This document shows, piece by piece, positions 1-6,922 of a stretch of 8,332 bases of DNA (position 1 is the stretch's first letter; each line of letters begins with the position of its first letter). A program made the translations under genes and the position numbers. The stretch is from NCBI GenBank assembly GCA_031283905.1, contig JAITAW010000144.1, positions 1 to 8,332 on the forward strand, given 5' to 3'. The notes beneath the pieces are model-generated. The model searched no databases. It was not told where the DNA came from and was given only the letters and a program-made list of their open reading frames with translations. The DNA is from Treponema sp. GTDB lineage: Bacteria > Spirochaetota > Spirochaetia > Treponematales > Breznakiellaceae.

Positions 1-76
1 AGTCATTATATTATAGTAAGATATTTACATGGTTACACACTATGGCACACGATGACACAAGTCGTTGCACTTAAGC

Positions 77-96
77 CCGTTATGCGAAGGGTGCGC
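77..96 (+). repeat. left arm of 20-bp inverted repeat bounding the AT-rich cassette
   Basis: The sequence CCGTTATGCGAAGGGTGCGC is the reverse complement of positions 593-612 at 18 of 20 bases; the two mismatches are adjacent, at 89-90. The two arms enclose the AT-rich HAD gene and little else. On the minus strand this arm reads GCATAAC followed by GGGCTTAAGTG, which has the shape of the R'' box that starts an integron attC site downstream of a cassette gene. No matching L'/R' half can be recognised between 1 and 76, so a complete attC is not shown. It could equally be the terminal inverted repeat of a small element. The repeat itself is directly visible; its meaning is inference. Confidence 0.75.
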
Positions 97-106
97 TTTT
101 TACAAT

Positions 107-502
107 TTATATTTTACGATTATTTTTTTTCATTTCATTTTCATCTATTGTTTTGTTTTTCCTATATGATTCTACTAAAACACCTATTTTCCCGTTGTTT
201 TTATTATATTCTATTTCTTCAGCGTCATCATCTATTATTATATCATAATTATATTTTTCAATATTTTTCTTTATTCCTTTTTCTTCCGCATCATAATTTT
301 CTCTTGTTATTATTTTTTTTTGAAAATATTTCCTTAAATTAAAATAATCTAATATTTCCATTGTCCTCATTCTTTTTGAATTTGTCCATAATATCAATTC
401 ATGCCTTGTGGATATTATTTCAAGAAAATTTATTATTCCAGGACGTAATGTTGAACCCAATTCGTCAATAATTGTATTATCCATATCTATTGCTATTTTC
501 AT
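107..502 (-). CDS. HAD-superfamily phosphatase-like protein (NIF/FCP1-like small HAD)
   Basis: The product is a 131-residue protein that starts directly with a HAD motif I: DMDNT at residues 6-10, with D6 as the expected nucleophile and D8 as general acid. Residues 18-60 (RPGIINFLEII, then LILWTNS with T40 or S42 as motif II) resemble the small HAD/NIF-like phosphatase fold, in which a peptide or small phosphate ester is dephosphorylated with Mg2+. K79 could be the motif III lysine, and IIIDDDAEE (88-96) supplies the motif IV acidic pair. The C-terminal 30 residues are Lys/Asn/Glu-rich and have no recognisable motif. The ATG is preceded on the minus strand by an AAAGGA-type ribosome binding site (about 510-515). 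Base composition is extremely AT-rich compared with every neighbour, and the gene sits inside a 20-bp inverted repeat, which suggests recent acquisition. The substrate is unknown. The family call is fairly sure; enzymatic activity is inferred from the motifs. Confidence 0.8.
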   Translation of the reverse strand: MKIAIDMDNTIIDELGSTLRPGIINFLEIISTRHELILWTNSKRMRTMEILDYFNLRKYFQKKIITRENYDAEEKGIKKNIEKYNYDIIIDDDAEEIEYNKNNGKIGVLVESYRKNKTIDENEMKKNNRKI

Positions 503-572
503 TTTATATTCCTTTTATTCATTTCAGTTTTTTTCAAGAAAATATTAAAACATATCAGCCATAAATCTTTTT

Positions 573-578
573 ATTATA
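573..578 (-). promoter_or_regulatory. possible -10 box for the HAD gene
   Basis: On the minus strand this is a perfect TATAAT about 70 bases upstream of the HAD start codon, inside the inverted-repeat cassette. No convincing -35 hexamer lies 16-18 bases further upstream. In such AT-rich DNA a chance match is likely, so this is only a candidate. Confidence 0.22.
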
Positions 579-592
579 TACTTTTGATTTTG

Positions 593-612
593 GCGCACAT
601 TTCGCATAACGG
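593..612 (+). repeat. right arm of 20-bp inverted repeat bounding the AT-rich cassette
   Basis: The sequence GCGCACATTTCGCATAACGG pairs with the arm at 77-96 at 18 of 20 bases. AT-rich DNA ends at this arm, and GC-rich sequence belonging to the histidine-kinase 3' side resumes at once. On the minus strand it reads GTTATGC, an R'-like integron core (G then TTATGC), placed before the HAD gene as a cassette boundary would be. Just outside, GGCTG (611-615) can pair with CAGCC about 25 bases further right, a weak hint of attC-like folding. No target-site duplication is visible. Confidence 0.7.
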
Positions 613-653
613 CTGCTTTGCCGATACATCTGCCGTCAGCCGCCAGCCGCCCG

Positions 654-2054
654 CTAAGGTAAAAATACACGGAATACGCTGCCGCCGGCGCCGCTTTCGG
701 CGCTGATGGTTCCTCCGTGGGCGGAAATAATGGCGGCGGCTATGGCAAGTCCTATGCCGGCTCCGCCGGTGCTCCGGCTGCGGGATTTATCGGCGCGGTA
801 CATGCGCTCGAAAATGCGCGGTAGATCCTCAGGCGCTATGCCGGATCCGGTGTCCGTGATGGAAATGCGCCGGCTTTTGGAGGATGGTTCTATGGTGATG
901 GCAACGCTTCCCTGATCCGTGTACTGTATCGCGTTGGACAAGAGGTTGATAAACACCTGTTTAAGCCGATCATAGTCGGCCTTAATGGGGCTGGGGATGA
1001 GGTTCAGCGTTATAGCAACGCCCTTTTTATAAGCCGCCGCCTTGAATTGTTCAGCCGTAATGCGCAGCAACTCCGCAAGATCAAACTCTGTTTTGTCAAG
1101 GTTTATATGTTCCCACTCCAAATTGGTCAGGGTGTTGATGTCCTGCACCAGCCGGATAATCCGCATGATTTCTTCGTGGCAGCTTGCAAGATGCTTCCGA
1201 TCCATCACCCAAACGCCGTCAAGTATGGCTTCTATAGAACCCTGCAAATAGGTGAGGGGAGTGCGCAGTTCGTGGGCTATATCGGAGACAAGCTGTTTTT
1301 GGCGGCGATCTCCTTCTTCCAATTCACGCGCCAGTTCGTTTATTGAACGGGAGAGACCGGCCAACTCTTTTGTCTTGTAACGGTCGCTGAGGCGGATCTT
1401 AAGATTTTGCCGGTTGCCGTTCCCGGAAGAATGCGCGGCGGCGATTTGACGCGCCGCTTCCTCCGCTTTGAGGATGGGATGGGCTATAGCGCGGGACAAC
1501 AACATTGAGATAATGACGCTTAATAGAACAAAAGCAAGACCCGCTATGAGAAAGAGGCGGTTTACGGAGGACAAAAACAGCGTCTCCGTCTCGCTGTAGA
1601 AGAAAGGTCCGTATGTTTCTACGCTTAGGTTTCCAACAAGCTGTCCGGCGCGCCGTATGGGGTATTGCTGACGCTGAAACGAGCCGCTTACCCGAAATTC
1701 GCCTTCCATACGAGCCGCGATGGACTCCACCACTTCCATACATTCCCGCATATTATGGGAACGGGCATCCCAGATGCAATCGCCCCTTTCATCAGATATG
1801 GTCAGGATATAGCCTTCGTGGATAAAATACATACCAATCGCTTCTATGGCGGCGCTGTCGAAACTATCGCTGTTTGGGTTGTACTGTTCGCTTATAACTC
1901 GGACAATATCGTTGTTTTTTTCGGCGATGTTTTGTTTTATAAGACCGGTGAATATCTGCCGCGTGATCTGGTTCACCATGAAGGTAAGTACAACCAGGGC
2001 GAGGCTGATAAAAAGAACGTACGTCAGGGTCAAGCGGCGCGTGAGGCTGATCAT
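654..2054 (-). CDS. membrane sensor histidine kinase of a two-component system
   Basis: The product is a 466-residue HisKA/HATPase_c kinase that autophosphorylates on histidine and passes the phosphate to the adjacent response regulator. In order it has: transmembrane helix 1 at about residues 9-30; an extracytoplasmic sensor region of about 130 residues; transmembrane helix 2 at about 165-187; a HAMP linker (about 188-245); the H box SDIAHELRTP with phospho-acceptor H261; the N box QVFINLLSNAIQYTD (about 366-380); the G1 box DTGSGIAPEDL (401-411); the F box RIFERMYR; and the G2 box GGAGIGLAI (about 430-438). All catalytic boxes are present and the length is normal, so the gene appears functional. 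The ATG overlaps the upstream regulator's TGA as ATGA, indicating translational coupling. The architecture is BaeS/ResE-like, but the signal sensed cannot be read from sequence. No clear intrinsic terminator with a T run follows the stop codon. Confidence 0.95.
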   Translation of the reverse strand: MISLTRRLTLTYVLFISLALVVLTFMVNQITRQIFTGLIKQNIAEKNNDIVRVISEQYNPNSDSFDSAAIEAIGMYFIHEGYILTISDERGDCIWDARSHNMRECMEVVESIAARMEGEFRVSGSFQRQQYPIRRAGQLVGNLSVETYGPFFYSETETLFLSSVNRLFLIAGLAFVLLSVIISMLLSRAIAHPILKAEEAARQIAAAHSSGNGNRQNLKIRLSDRYKTKELAGLSRSINELARELEEGDRRQKQLVSDIAHELRTPLTYLQGSIEAILDGVWVMDRKHLASCHEEIMRIIRLVQDINTLTNLEWEHINLDKTEFDLAELLRITAEQFKAAAYKKGVAITLNLIPSPIKADYDRLKQVFINLLSNAIQYTDQGSVAITIEPSSKSRRISITDTGSGIAPEDLPRIFERMYRADKSRSRSTGGAGIGLAIAAAIISAHGGTISAESGAGGSVFRVFLP

Positions 2055-2755
2055 TGGGTTCCTCCGATACGGTAGCCCATGCCGTATACCGTGGCGATAT
2101 ATTTGGGCGACTTTGAATCATCCCCGATTTTTGCGCGGATCTTTTTTATGTGCGCATCAATGGCGCGGTCAAATACGTCATAACCGCCCCCCTTTATGGA
2201 TTCCAGAATTTCATCGCGGGTAAAGATTTTAGCTTGCCGCGACAGCAGGAGGGCGAGGATGTTGTATTCATCGCGGGTAAGGGCGATTATTTTTCCATTG
2301 CGGGTGACGCTCCGCTGTTCCGTATCAATGATGAGGTCGCGGTACTGTAAAAGCCGGCGCGGGTTAGCCTGCGGGCTCTCAACATCCCCGGCTCTCCGCA
2401 AAGCGGCGTCCACCCGCGCCATAAGCTGACGGGGGCTGAAAGGTTTTGTTACATAATCGTCCGCGCCTGTTTTGAGTCCCCGGATGATGTCCGCTTCCTC
2501 AACTTTGGCGGTAACCATGATAATGGGAATGTTTGACGTTTCCCGTATTGTGCGGCAAAACTCCTCACCGGAGAAGTCAGGGAGCATAAGATCAAGGAGT
2601 ATCAGGGAAATGGCGTTCTTTTCAAAGATGTCTATGCCTTCTCTGCCATTTCTGGCGCAGAGGACTGTATAGCCGCTTGCTTCAAGGTAGGACTGGATGA
2701 GTTCAAGAATTTTCTTTTCATCATCCACAACAAGTACGGTCTGCTTGCGTTTCAT
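2051..2755 (-). CDS. OmpR/PhoB-family DNA-binding response regulator
   Basis: The 234-residue product has a receiver domain (residues about 6-118) followed by a winged-helix trans-activation domain (about 138-232). Receiver landmarks are all present: acidic pocket D11/D12, phospho-acceptor D55 in LILLDLMLP, switch T82 in MVTAK, and K104 in VTKPF. The C-terminal half carries the usual LTRDEYNIL segment, the recognition-helix region RAIDAHIKKIRAKIG and the terminal YGMGYRI wing. It should be phosphorylated by the kinase encoded immediately downstream, with which it shares an ATGA overlap, and then bind promoters as a dimer. The start at MKRKQTVLVVDDE gives the normal short leader before the receiver; the ribosome binding site in front of it is weak. 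It is transcribed divergently from the gene at 2801. Target genes are unknown, though autoregulation through the short divergent gap is plausible. Confidence 0.95.
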   Translation of the reverse strand: MKRKQTVLVVDDEKKILELIQSYLEASGYTVLCARNGREGIDIFEKNAISLILLDLMLPDFSGEEFCRTIRETSNIPIIMVTAKVEEADIIRGLKTGADDYVTKPFSPRQLMARVDAALRRAGDVESPQANPRRLLQYRDLIIDTEQRSVTRNGKIIALTRDEYNILALLLSRQAKIFTRDEILESIKGGGYDVFDRAIDAHIKKIRAKIGDDSKSPKYIATVYGMGYRIGGTQ

Positions 2756-2800
2756 GCAAGCCAGTATATCACAGGATTATAAAAAAATAAGGAGTTTGTT
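2756..2800. promoter_or_regulatory. short divergent intergenic region with candidate -10 box and RBS
   Basis: Only 45 bases separate the response-regulator start (minus strand) from the HU-like gene (plus strand), so both promoters must share or overlap this gap or extend into the coding sequences. On the minus strand a perfect TATAAT lies at 2776-2781 and a TATACT at 2763-2768, close to the regulator's ATG, which implies a very short or absent 5' leader. No good -35 box pairs with either. On the plus strand AAGGAG at 2789-2794 is a strong ribosome binding site for the ATG at 2801. The promoter assignments are tentative; the ribosome binding site is firm. Confidence 0.4.
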
Positions 2801-3232
2801 ATGGCGCTTATTAATGTCATAAACGAGGTCTTGCACTGTATCAGGGTACGGCTCTATCCCAATTACCTTCACAACGTGGAAGGCGCGTACCAGCTCTGCG
2901 GCGGGTTCGTGGTCAACACGGGTTACTTCTCGATTCACCCGAATGTGGGCGGAACCTTTGACAAAATCACCGAGGGGCATGACGCGAAAAAGCATCCGGT
3001 AACATTCCGGTTCCGCACCCGCGCCCCTTTACGGGCGCTTGCGGAGCGTATCGTGGTGGAAAGTGATACCCGCTATATTGGGAACTTTCGGTTAAATGCC
3101 CTGTGCGGCAGTGTGAATGTTGAGAAAAGCTTTTGGGATAAATTGATGGAAGATCGCTTCCACATTGTTTGCTACCGAGGAGATGAACTGGCGAATGATA
3201 TTAAGGTATATCAATTTATGAAAATACTATAA
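2801..3232 (+). CDS. HU-like DNA-binding domain protein, apparently internally shortened
   Basis: The product is 143 residues and starts MALINVINEVLHC behind a strong AAGGAG site. The segment at about residues 34-88 (GGFVVNTGYFSIHPNVGGTF, then a KHPVTFRFR stretch and an ALAERIVVE end) matches, from memory, the conserved core of the IHF/HU-like DNA-binding proteins (HU-DNA_bdg / DUF4469-associated) common in Treponema and Bacteroidetes. Those proteins usually carry about 45 further residues between the N-terminal YLHNVEGAY-like segment and the helix preceding this core. Here VEGAY runs directly into QLCGGF, as if an internal block had been lost. The last 55 residues (from about DTRYIGNF) no longer resemble the family as recalled, so the tail may be frameshifted or recombined. 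The stop lies 10 bases before the GTPase ATG, suggesting one transcript. DNA binding is inferred by family; the shortened form may be inactive. Confidence 0.6.
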   Translation: MALINVINEVLHCIRVRLYPNYLHNVEGAYQLCGGFVVNTGYFSIHPNVGGTFDKITEGHDAKKHPVTFRFRTRAPLRALAERIVVESDTRYIGNFRLNALCGSVNVEKSFWDKLMEDRFHIVCYRGDELANDIKVYQFMKIL

Positions 3233-3242
3233 GGAAGTGAAA

Positions 3243-3896
3243 ATGGAGGAAAACGCATTTGAACAGATTCAACAAATGGCGGGGCGCGTTAAAAAGGTGA
3301 ATGACGCGCTCAAGTCCATAGCGGAGACAACGCGCTCCTGTTCGTGGTGGACGAATACGGGGCTTGATGGCGATTTGCAAAAAATTATCCGCAATCTTGA
3401 TACAACGTACAGCGAATTGTGTGACCCCTGTCTCAAGATTGCCTTTGTTGGTACTACCTCATCGGGGAAGTCTACTTTACTTAATGGGCTTTGCGGACAC
3501 CGGAGTGCACCGACGGAAGCAGGGGAAATGAGCGCCGGCGTGGTGCGAATCCGTGATGATAAAAAGCTGTCAATGCGGGTGCTTGACACGCCATACAGGG
3601 CATGGTGCATCGGTGACTACGATGTTCATTCCGATGAAGATATATACAAGGCGCTTCAGGATAAAGACATCGGTATTATGCACCAATATTGGAAGGCAGT
3701 TACAGAAAACAATGAAGTCAAGGCGCCTCAGATTGAAATACCATACCGCTCGCCCCGAAGAACGGCGGAGTTCCCCGGTTTTCCATGCCGTCTGAACTTG
3801 GGCTTGAACTATATGACTTACCCGGACTCAAAAATAACAATGATGCTAAGAATCTTGCTGTTATCCAACAATACCTTGCCGGTTCATTCCTGTTAG
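3243..3896 (+). pseudogene. dynamin-like GTPase fragment 1: N-terminus with P-loop
   Basis: This first open segment carries an amphipathic N-terminal helix region and the Walker A/G1 loop (G70-T78, within KIAFVGTTSSGKSTLLNGL). A threonine-containing switch follows (APTEAGEMSAGVVRI), a plausible G2. After residue about 168 (IEIPYR) the true reading continues in the next frame; the last 48 codons here (RSPRRTAEF onward) are out-of-frame read-through. Alone it would be a GTPase domain without G3 and G4, so it is unlikely to hydrolyse GTP normally. Confidence 0.7.
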
Positions 3897-4672
3897 TCGT
3901 ACTCAACTACAGCGAGACAGACACGGAGAAACGGGCGAAGCTTTTGGCTGAAATTAAGCGCATTGTGCAGAGTGTTTGCAAAAACACCGAAGCGCTTATG
4001 TTTGTGCTGAACCGTATTGATGAGCGGAACAAGGAGGACTATCCGCTTGAAGATCGGACAGCCAAGTTGAAAACGGACATCAAGAATAATCTGGAGCTAA
4101 AAAAGGAACCGGAGATTATCCCTATGAGTGCGCTTCCTCTGTATCACGTACAAAGCGCGTGGGGAGCAGAAGCAAGGCCGCTATATGAAAAAGATGATTC
4201 TGACAAACGAAAATCAATGGAACACCTGAAAGGTTTTTTTGAAGACTGTCCCAAAATTATCAATTCCATTAAAAAAGAAGATGGCGATAAAAAACAATGG
4301 TTTAACAACCATGACGCGGGCAATTTGGACGAGTGGGAGGCCGATGATATTCCCCGGCTCTTAGGTTGGGTGTATAAGTATTCGGGAGCGATGCGGTTTT
4401 GGGAGACACTCCGGCGAAAACTCGCCGAACAGATTGGAGCTATCATCATCAACCCGGCGCTTGGCGAAACGGTCAGCGCCCTTGAAGAATTTTCTCGGAG
4501 GCTTTCGGGCAAGAACGGCGTGATGGAGACTCTCCGTCTTTCATCAGAAGAAGCGATCCAACAGAAACGGGAAGAAGTTGAAAAGCTTGCTTCGAATATT
4601 AAAAAAAAAATTGAACGACTTCAAAACGCAATTCAGAAAGGACTTCAGCGCAAGCATCGAAGCGTGTCGTAA
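3737..4672 (+). pseudogene. dynamin-like GTPase fragment 2: G3, G4 and start of helical region
   Basis: This frame opens after a TGA at 3734-3736 and picks up the protein as APKNGGVPRFSMPSELGLEL. It holds DLPG (3815-3826, G3), a hydrophobic strand FLLVVLNYSETD typical of dynamin-type G domains, and NRID (4010-4021, G4). It then enters a charged region ending in coiled-coil sequence. The genuine reading leaves this frame at the A10 run 4601-4610; the codons from there to the TAA at 4670-4672 are out of frame. An internal ATG at 3785 exists, but no ribosome binding site supports it. Confidence 0.65.
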
Positions 4673-5303
4673 ACAAGATGAAACAGCCCTTGCCCGTACC
4701 GATTACGGCAGGCGTTTCATATCGATTATTCAGGTGTTACGGGAAATCGCAGATGATGTCCGCGAAACGGTAATGGTACCGATCCGCGATGCCTTAATAG
4801 ATAGCGATAAACTTGATCTGCTGGAACAGACCCTTGGCGATTCGGTACCGAAGGAACTTGCTCACAATATTGACAGGGCGGTTATACGACTGATTCAAAA
4901 GGGGTACCTGCCTAAAGATGCGCAAAACGGACGCGAACTTAAATGTCGTTCCGATAAGGAGTCAGAGCATCAGGATGCAATCAAGGAGATAAAGCTGTTA
5001 CACAGGAGCTGGGAATACTTTGCCGGGTTTGTTGATAAGGCTCTCCTTGCCCGCAGTCAGTTCCTCTTGCAGGAAAAACTTAACTTCTTTGGGGAACGTA
5101 CCGAAAAAATCCTGCACGCTTCAATGACTAAACTTGCCGAGAAATTGAAGAAAGAACTTGGCGAAGAGAACGTGCAAGGTTTACTCTCGCCGGTTACATT
5201 ACAGAAAAAACGGGAAATTACACTTCCCTATAATGTCTTTGACAGTATTACTGTAAAAGGCGCTGTCGAACGCATGACGGAGACCGTTAGAGAACGGAAT
5301 TAA
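4578..5303 (+). pseudogene. dynamin-like GTPase fragment 3: coiled-coil stalk
   Basis: After the A10 tract the sequence continues smoothly as KKKLNDFKTQFRKDF and then a long run of charged helices (for example EIADDVRETVMVPIRDAL and KLAEKLKKELGEENVQGLL). The pattern suits the stalk or middle region of a dynamin-like protein. It ends at a TAA (5301-5303) just after VRER; the family-like reading resumes one frame back as RGWSNVEREF. No membrane segment or enzymatic motif is seen in this part. Confidence 0.6.
4601..4610 (+). repeat. A10 homopolymer at a frame change
   Basis: Ten adenines lie exactly where the sensible protein reading switches frame. Nine would keep KLASNI-KKKLNDF in one frame. 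Such runs are hot spots for slipped-strand indels and for RNA polymerase slippage. Confidence 0.8.
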
Positions 5304-5806
5304 GGGGCTGGAGCAATGTAGAACGTGAGTTTGTTACCTACAAGCTAAAATCCGCAGACCAAATGGTCGAACACTGGATGGCGGGGGTTGAGGCTGGACG
5401 GAATATTCTCTGGGACGCAATGGGGCAGGCCATGGGGCAGAATGCCGAAGATGTGATGGGCGAATACGACAAATCTTTGAAAGATGCTGAACAACGCATC
5501 GAAAAAAACCTCAATGCTCAAGTCGAGGTGCTAAAACAAGACAAAGAAGCGATTATTGCGGCGGCGGCCAGTGTATTTACTGGAATTGAAGCGGAAGCGC
5601 GGAACTTGAGCGCCGCACAACAGGAAGCATTGGGGCAAAACCGTGACGTTGGTATTTGTCATTCGCAATTAGGGACACGCGCGGATTTTACCGGCAGCGT
5701 GTTTGACCCTGCCTTTGATCCAAAAAATGACAGCGCCTTTGTAGAATGGGGTAAGCGCACACCGCTCAATATGCCGGAGTGCCTACCCTGCCCGTGTTGC
5801 ACTTGA
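5291..5806 (+). pseudogene. dynamin-like GTPase fragment 4: helical region
   Basis: This frame opens after a TAG at 5288-5290 and reads RGWSNVEREFVTYKL, then long alanine- and glutamate-rich helices (KSLKDAEQRIEKNLNAQVEV; AAAASVFTGIEAEARNL), then a less helical part (TRADFTGSVFDPAFDPKN). The genuine reading seems to leave the frame near 5775 (after TPLNMP). The remaining codons, rich in cysteine and proline before the TGA at 5804-5806, look out of frame. An ATG at 5363 is internal and has no clear ribosome binding site. Confidence 0.6.
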
Positions 5807-6017
5807 GCCTAATGAAGGAGCCGCACGAGAGAAGGTTTTTGAAAGTATCCGTGCAAGTGTTGCCGAATCGAAAAAATCAATACTTGATACCATCACGATT
5901 GATGATTTTAATCCGGGTGATTTGAAAGATCAAAACACCAGAATATTATCGCTATGCGGGTCAATTACTTCCAGCGGGTCCAGGCTAGGCTCAAAGATGG
6001 TATTTACTATGATTTAG
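5772..6017 (+). pseudogene. dynamin-like GTPase fragment 5: short bridging segment
   Basis: This segment has no start codon of its own in context. It reads YPARVALEPNEGAAREKV, then FESIRASVAESKKSILDTI and DDFNPGDLKDQN, which is sensible helical sequence linking the fragments on either side. From about 5940 the sensible reading moves to the next frame (NIIAMRVNYFQRVQARLKDG), so the codons before the TAG at 6015-6017 are out-of-frame read-through. Confidence 0.5.
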
Positions 6018-6907
6018 CGGAACATATATCACTTAATATCACAGAGCAGTTGTAATCAATATGGCAAGAAGCGATTATCGCAACAACGCCCGAAGCGCCA
6101 AAGGGTCTTGCGGTAATCGGGACTGATACCATAAACGCCTCTCTTACAAAAGCACTGCGCGCAAATAGCAAAAGTGCATTTGGACAACTGTTTACTGGTA
6201 CCGATGGCATGCCGGTAAACAATGGCTTTGCCGCTCTGCTCAAATCCATCGCACAAGCACCAGCAGAATATCTACTCAATCTTGATCCACGATATGAGCA
6301 GCTTTCTTCGAACCTGTTGCGCAAAGCAAACATTTATAATAAAGGGCTATGCGATGATAAGATAGGTGCGAAAACTGCAAAGATGTATGCCAAGAACAAA
6401 GATGCATTCACCGGCAAAGACGAAAACGGCTTTATTACAGCGGTAAAAGAGGATATTCCGCTAGTCCGGGACATTCTTGACATTTTCCTGCCACGCCCAT
6501 TTGTTACTCTGGCGTCCATTGCGCTCAAAGCTGCGGGTAAGGTGGGTGAAAAGAAAGAGAACCCCTTTGCGGGACTTTCCACACCGGAAGAAACTCCGGC
6601 AGTAAGTCAGGAACCGATGGCCGATGAAGCGATAATTGAAGACATCAAAATGCGTCTTGAAGTGTTCTATCAAATACTGGAGAAGATGCTGTTTGATACC
6701 GATTTCGGGTTTATCGGCTATTACCGGGCATTCATGGAAGAATTCAGAAGAGCTATCAACGACGAACTCAACGAGGATGGTGCAATAAAACATCTGTCAT
6801 TCAATTACCGCCAACAGATATGGCCGAACGAGCCGGAGTTTAAATCTACCGCATTTAGGAAACAGCTTGAGAAAACAGTTTCCGAACTCAGAAGTCTGAC
6901 TGGGTAA
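5942..6907 (+). pseudogene. dynamin-like GTPase fragment 6: C-terminal region, interrupted by TAA
   Basis: Reading from 5942 gives NIIAMRVNYFQRVQARLKDG, DLAEHISLNITEQL, then a TAA at 6053-6055, and continues in the same frame as SIWQEAIIATTPEAPKGLAV to the natural TAA at 6905-6907. A CAA-to-TAA change would explain the stop, as the context is Q-rich. The downstream part from the ATG at 6209 (232 codons) contains a mostly hydrophobic stretch (DIFLPRPFVTLASIALKAAG) that could contact membrane. It ends with charged helices typical of a C-terminal helical bundle. There is no ribosome binding site near 6209, so independent translation is doubtful. Confidence 0.65.
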
Positions 6908-6922
6908 TATGCAAGAGGTATC

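Larger units (their letters stand above)
3243..6907 (+). pseudogene. large dynamin-like GTPase gene, broken by five frameshifts and one stop
   Basis: Coding potential runs almost without a gap across three frames. Joined, it gives about 1221 residues: an N-terminal helical segment; a GTPase domain with G1 GTTSSGKST (residues 70-78), G3 DLPG (3815-3826) and G4 NRID (4010-4021); long charged coiled-coil-like helices (about 4500-5650); and a C-terminal region with a hydrophobic stretch near 6470-6540. This layout is that of bacterial dynamin-like proteins, which bind GTP and remodel membranes. Frame changes fall near 3750 (one base lost), at the A10 run 4601-4610 (one gained), near 5297 (lost), near 5775 (gained) and near 5940 (lost); an in-frame TAA stands at 6053-6055. 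Compensating for these restores a single frame from the ATG at 3243, which follows AAGGAAG at 3231-3237. The GTG at 3237 is a less likely start because it lies in that ribosome binding site. The gene is most likely decayed. Sequencing error would need several independent events while neighbouring genes remain clean. The role in the cell is unknown. Confidence 0.75.

Noticed and set aside
38..76. Complete attC site left of the HAD cassette
   Set aside because: After the R''-like GCATAAC on the minus strand there is no matching L'/R' partner within the window, so only the half-site is reported.
52..342. Plus-strand open frame of 96 codons rich in Phe, His and Leu
   Set aside because: It is the antisense of the AT-rich HAD gene; its low-complexity composition follows from that gene's codons and it lacks a ribosome binding site.
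1399..1743. Minus-strand 114-codon frame inside the histidine kinase
   Set aside because: It lies in another frame of an intact, fully recognisable kinase gene on the same strand and has a Ser/Arg-rich, non-family-like sequence.
1665..2223. Overlapping plus-strand frames opposite the kinase and regulator genes
   Set aside because: They are shadows of well-supported genes, with no start signals or recognisable domains.
2777..2995. Minus-strand 72-codon frame opposite the HU-like gene
   Set aside because: The plus-strand gene has a strong ribosome binding site and a family-like sequence; the antisense frame has neither.
3740..3785. Programmed ribosomal frameshift between GTPase fragments 1 and 2
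   Set aside because: No slippery heptamer followed by a pseudoknot is evident, and four further frame breaks plus a nonsense codon make decay or error more likely than recoding.
4144..4512. Minus-strand 122-codon serine-rich frame
   Set aside because: It is antisense to the GTPase G4-to-stalk segment, whose motifs are clear on the plus strand.
6461..6793. Minus-strand 110-codon frame opposite the GTPase C-terminus
   Set aside because: The plus-strand reading continues sensible helical protein to a natural stop; the antisense frame has no start signal.
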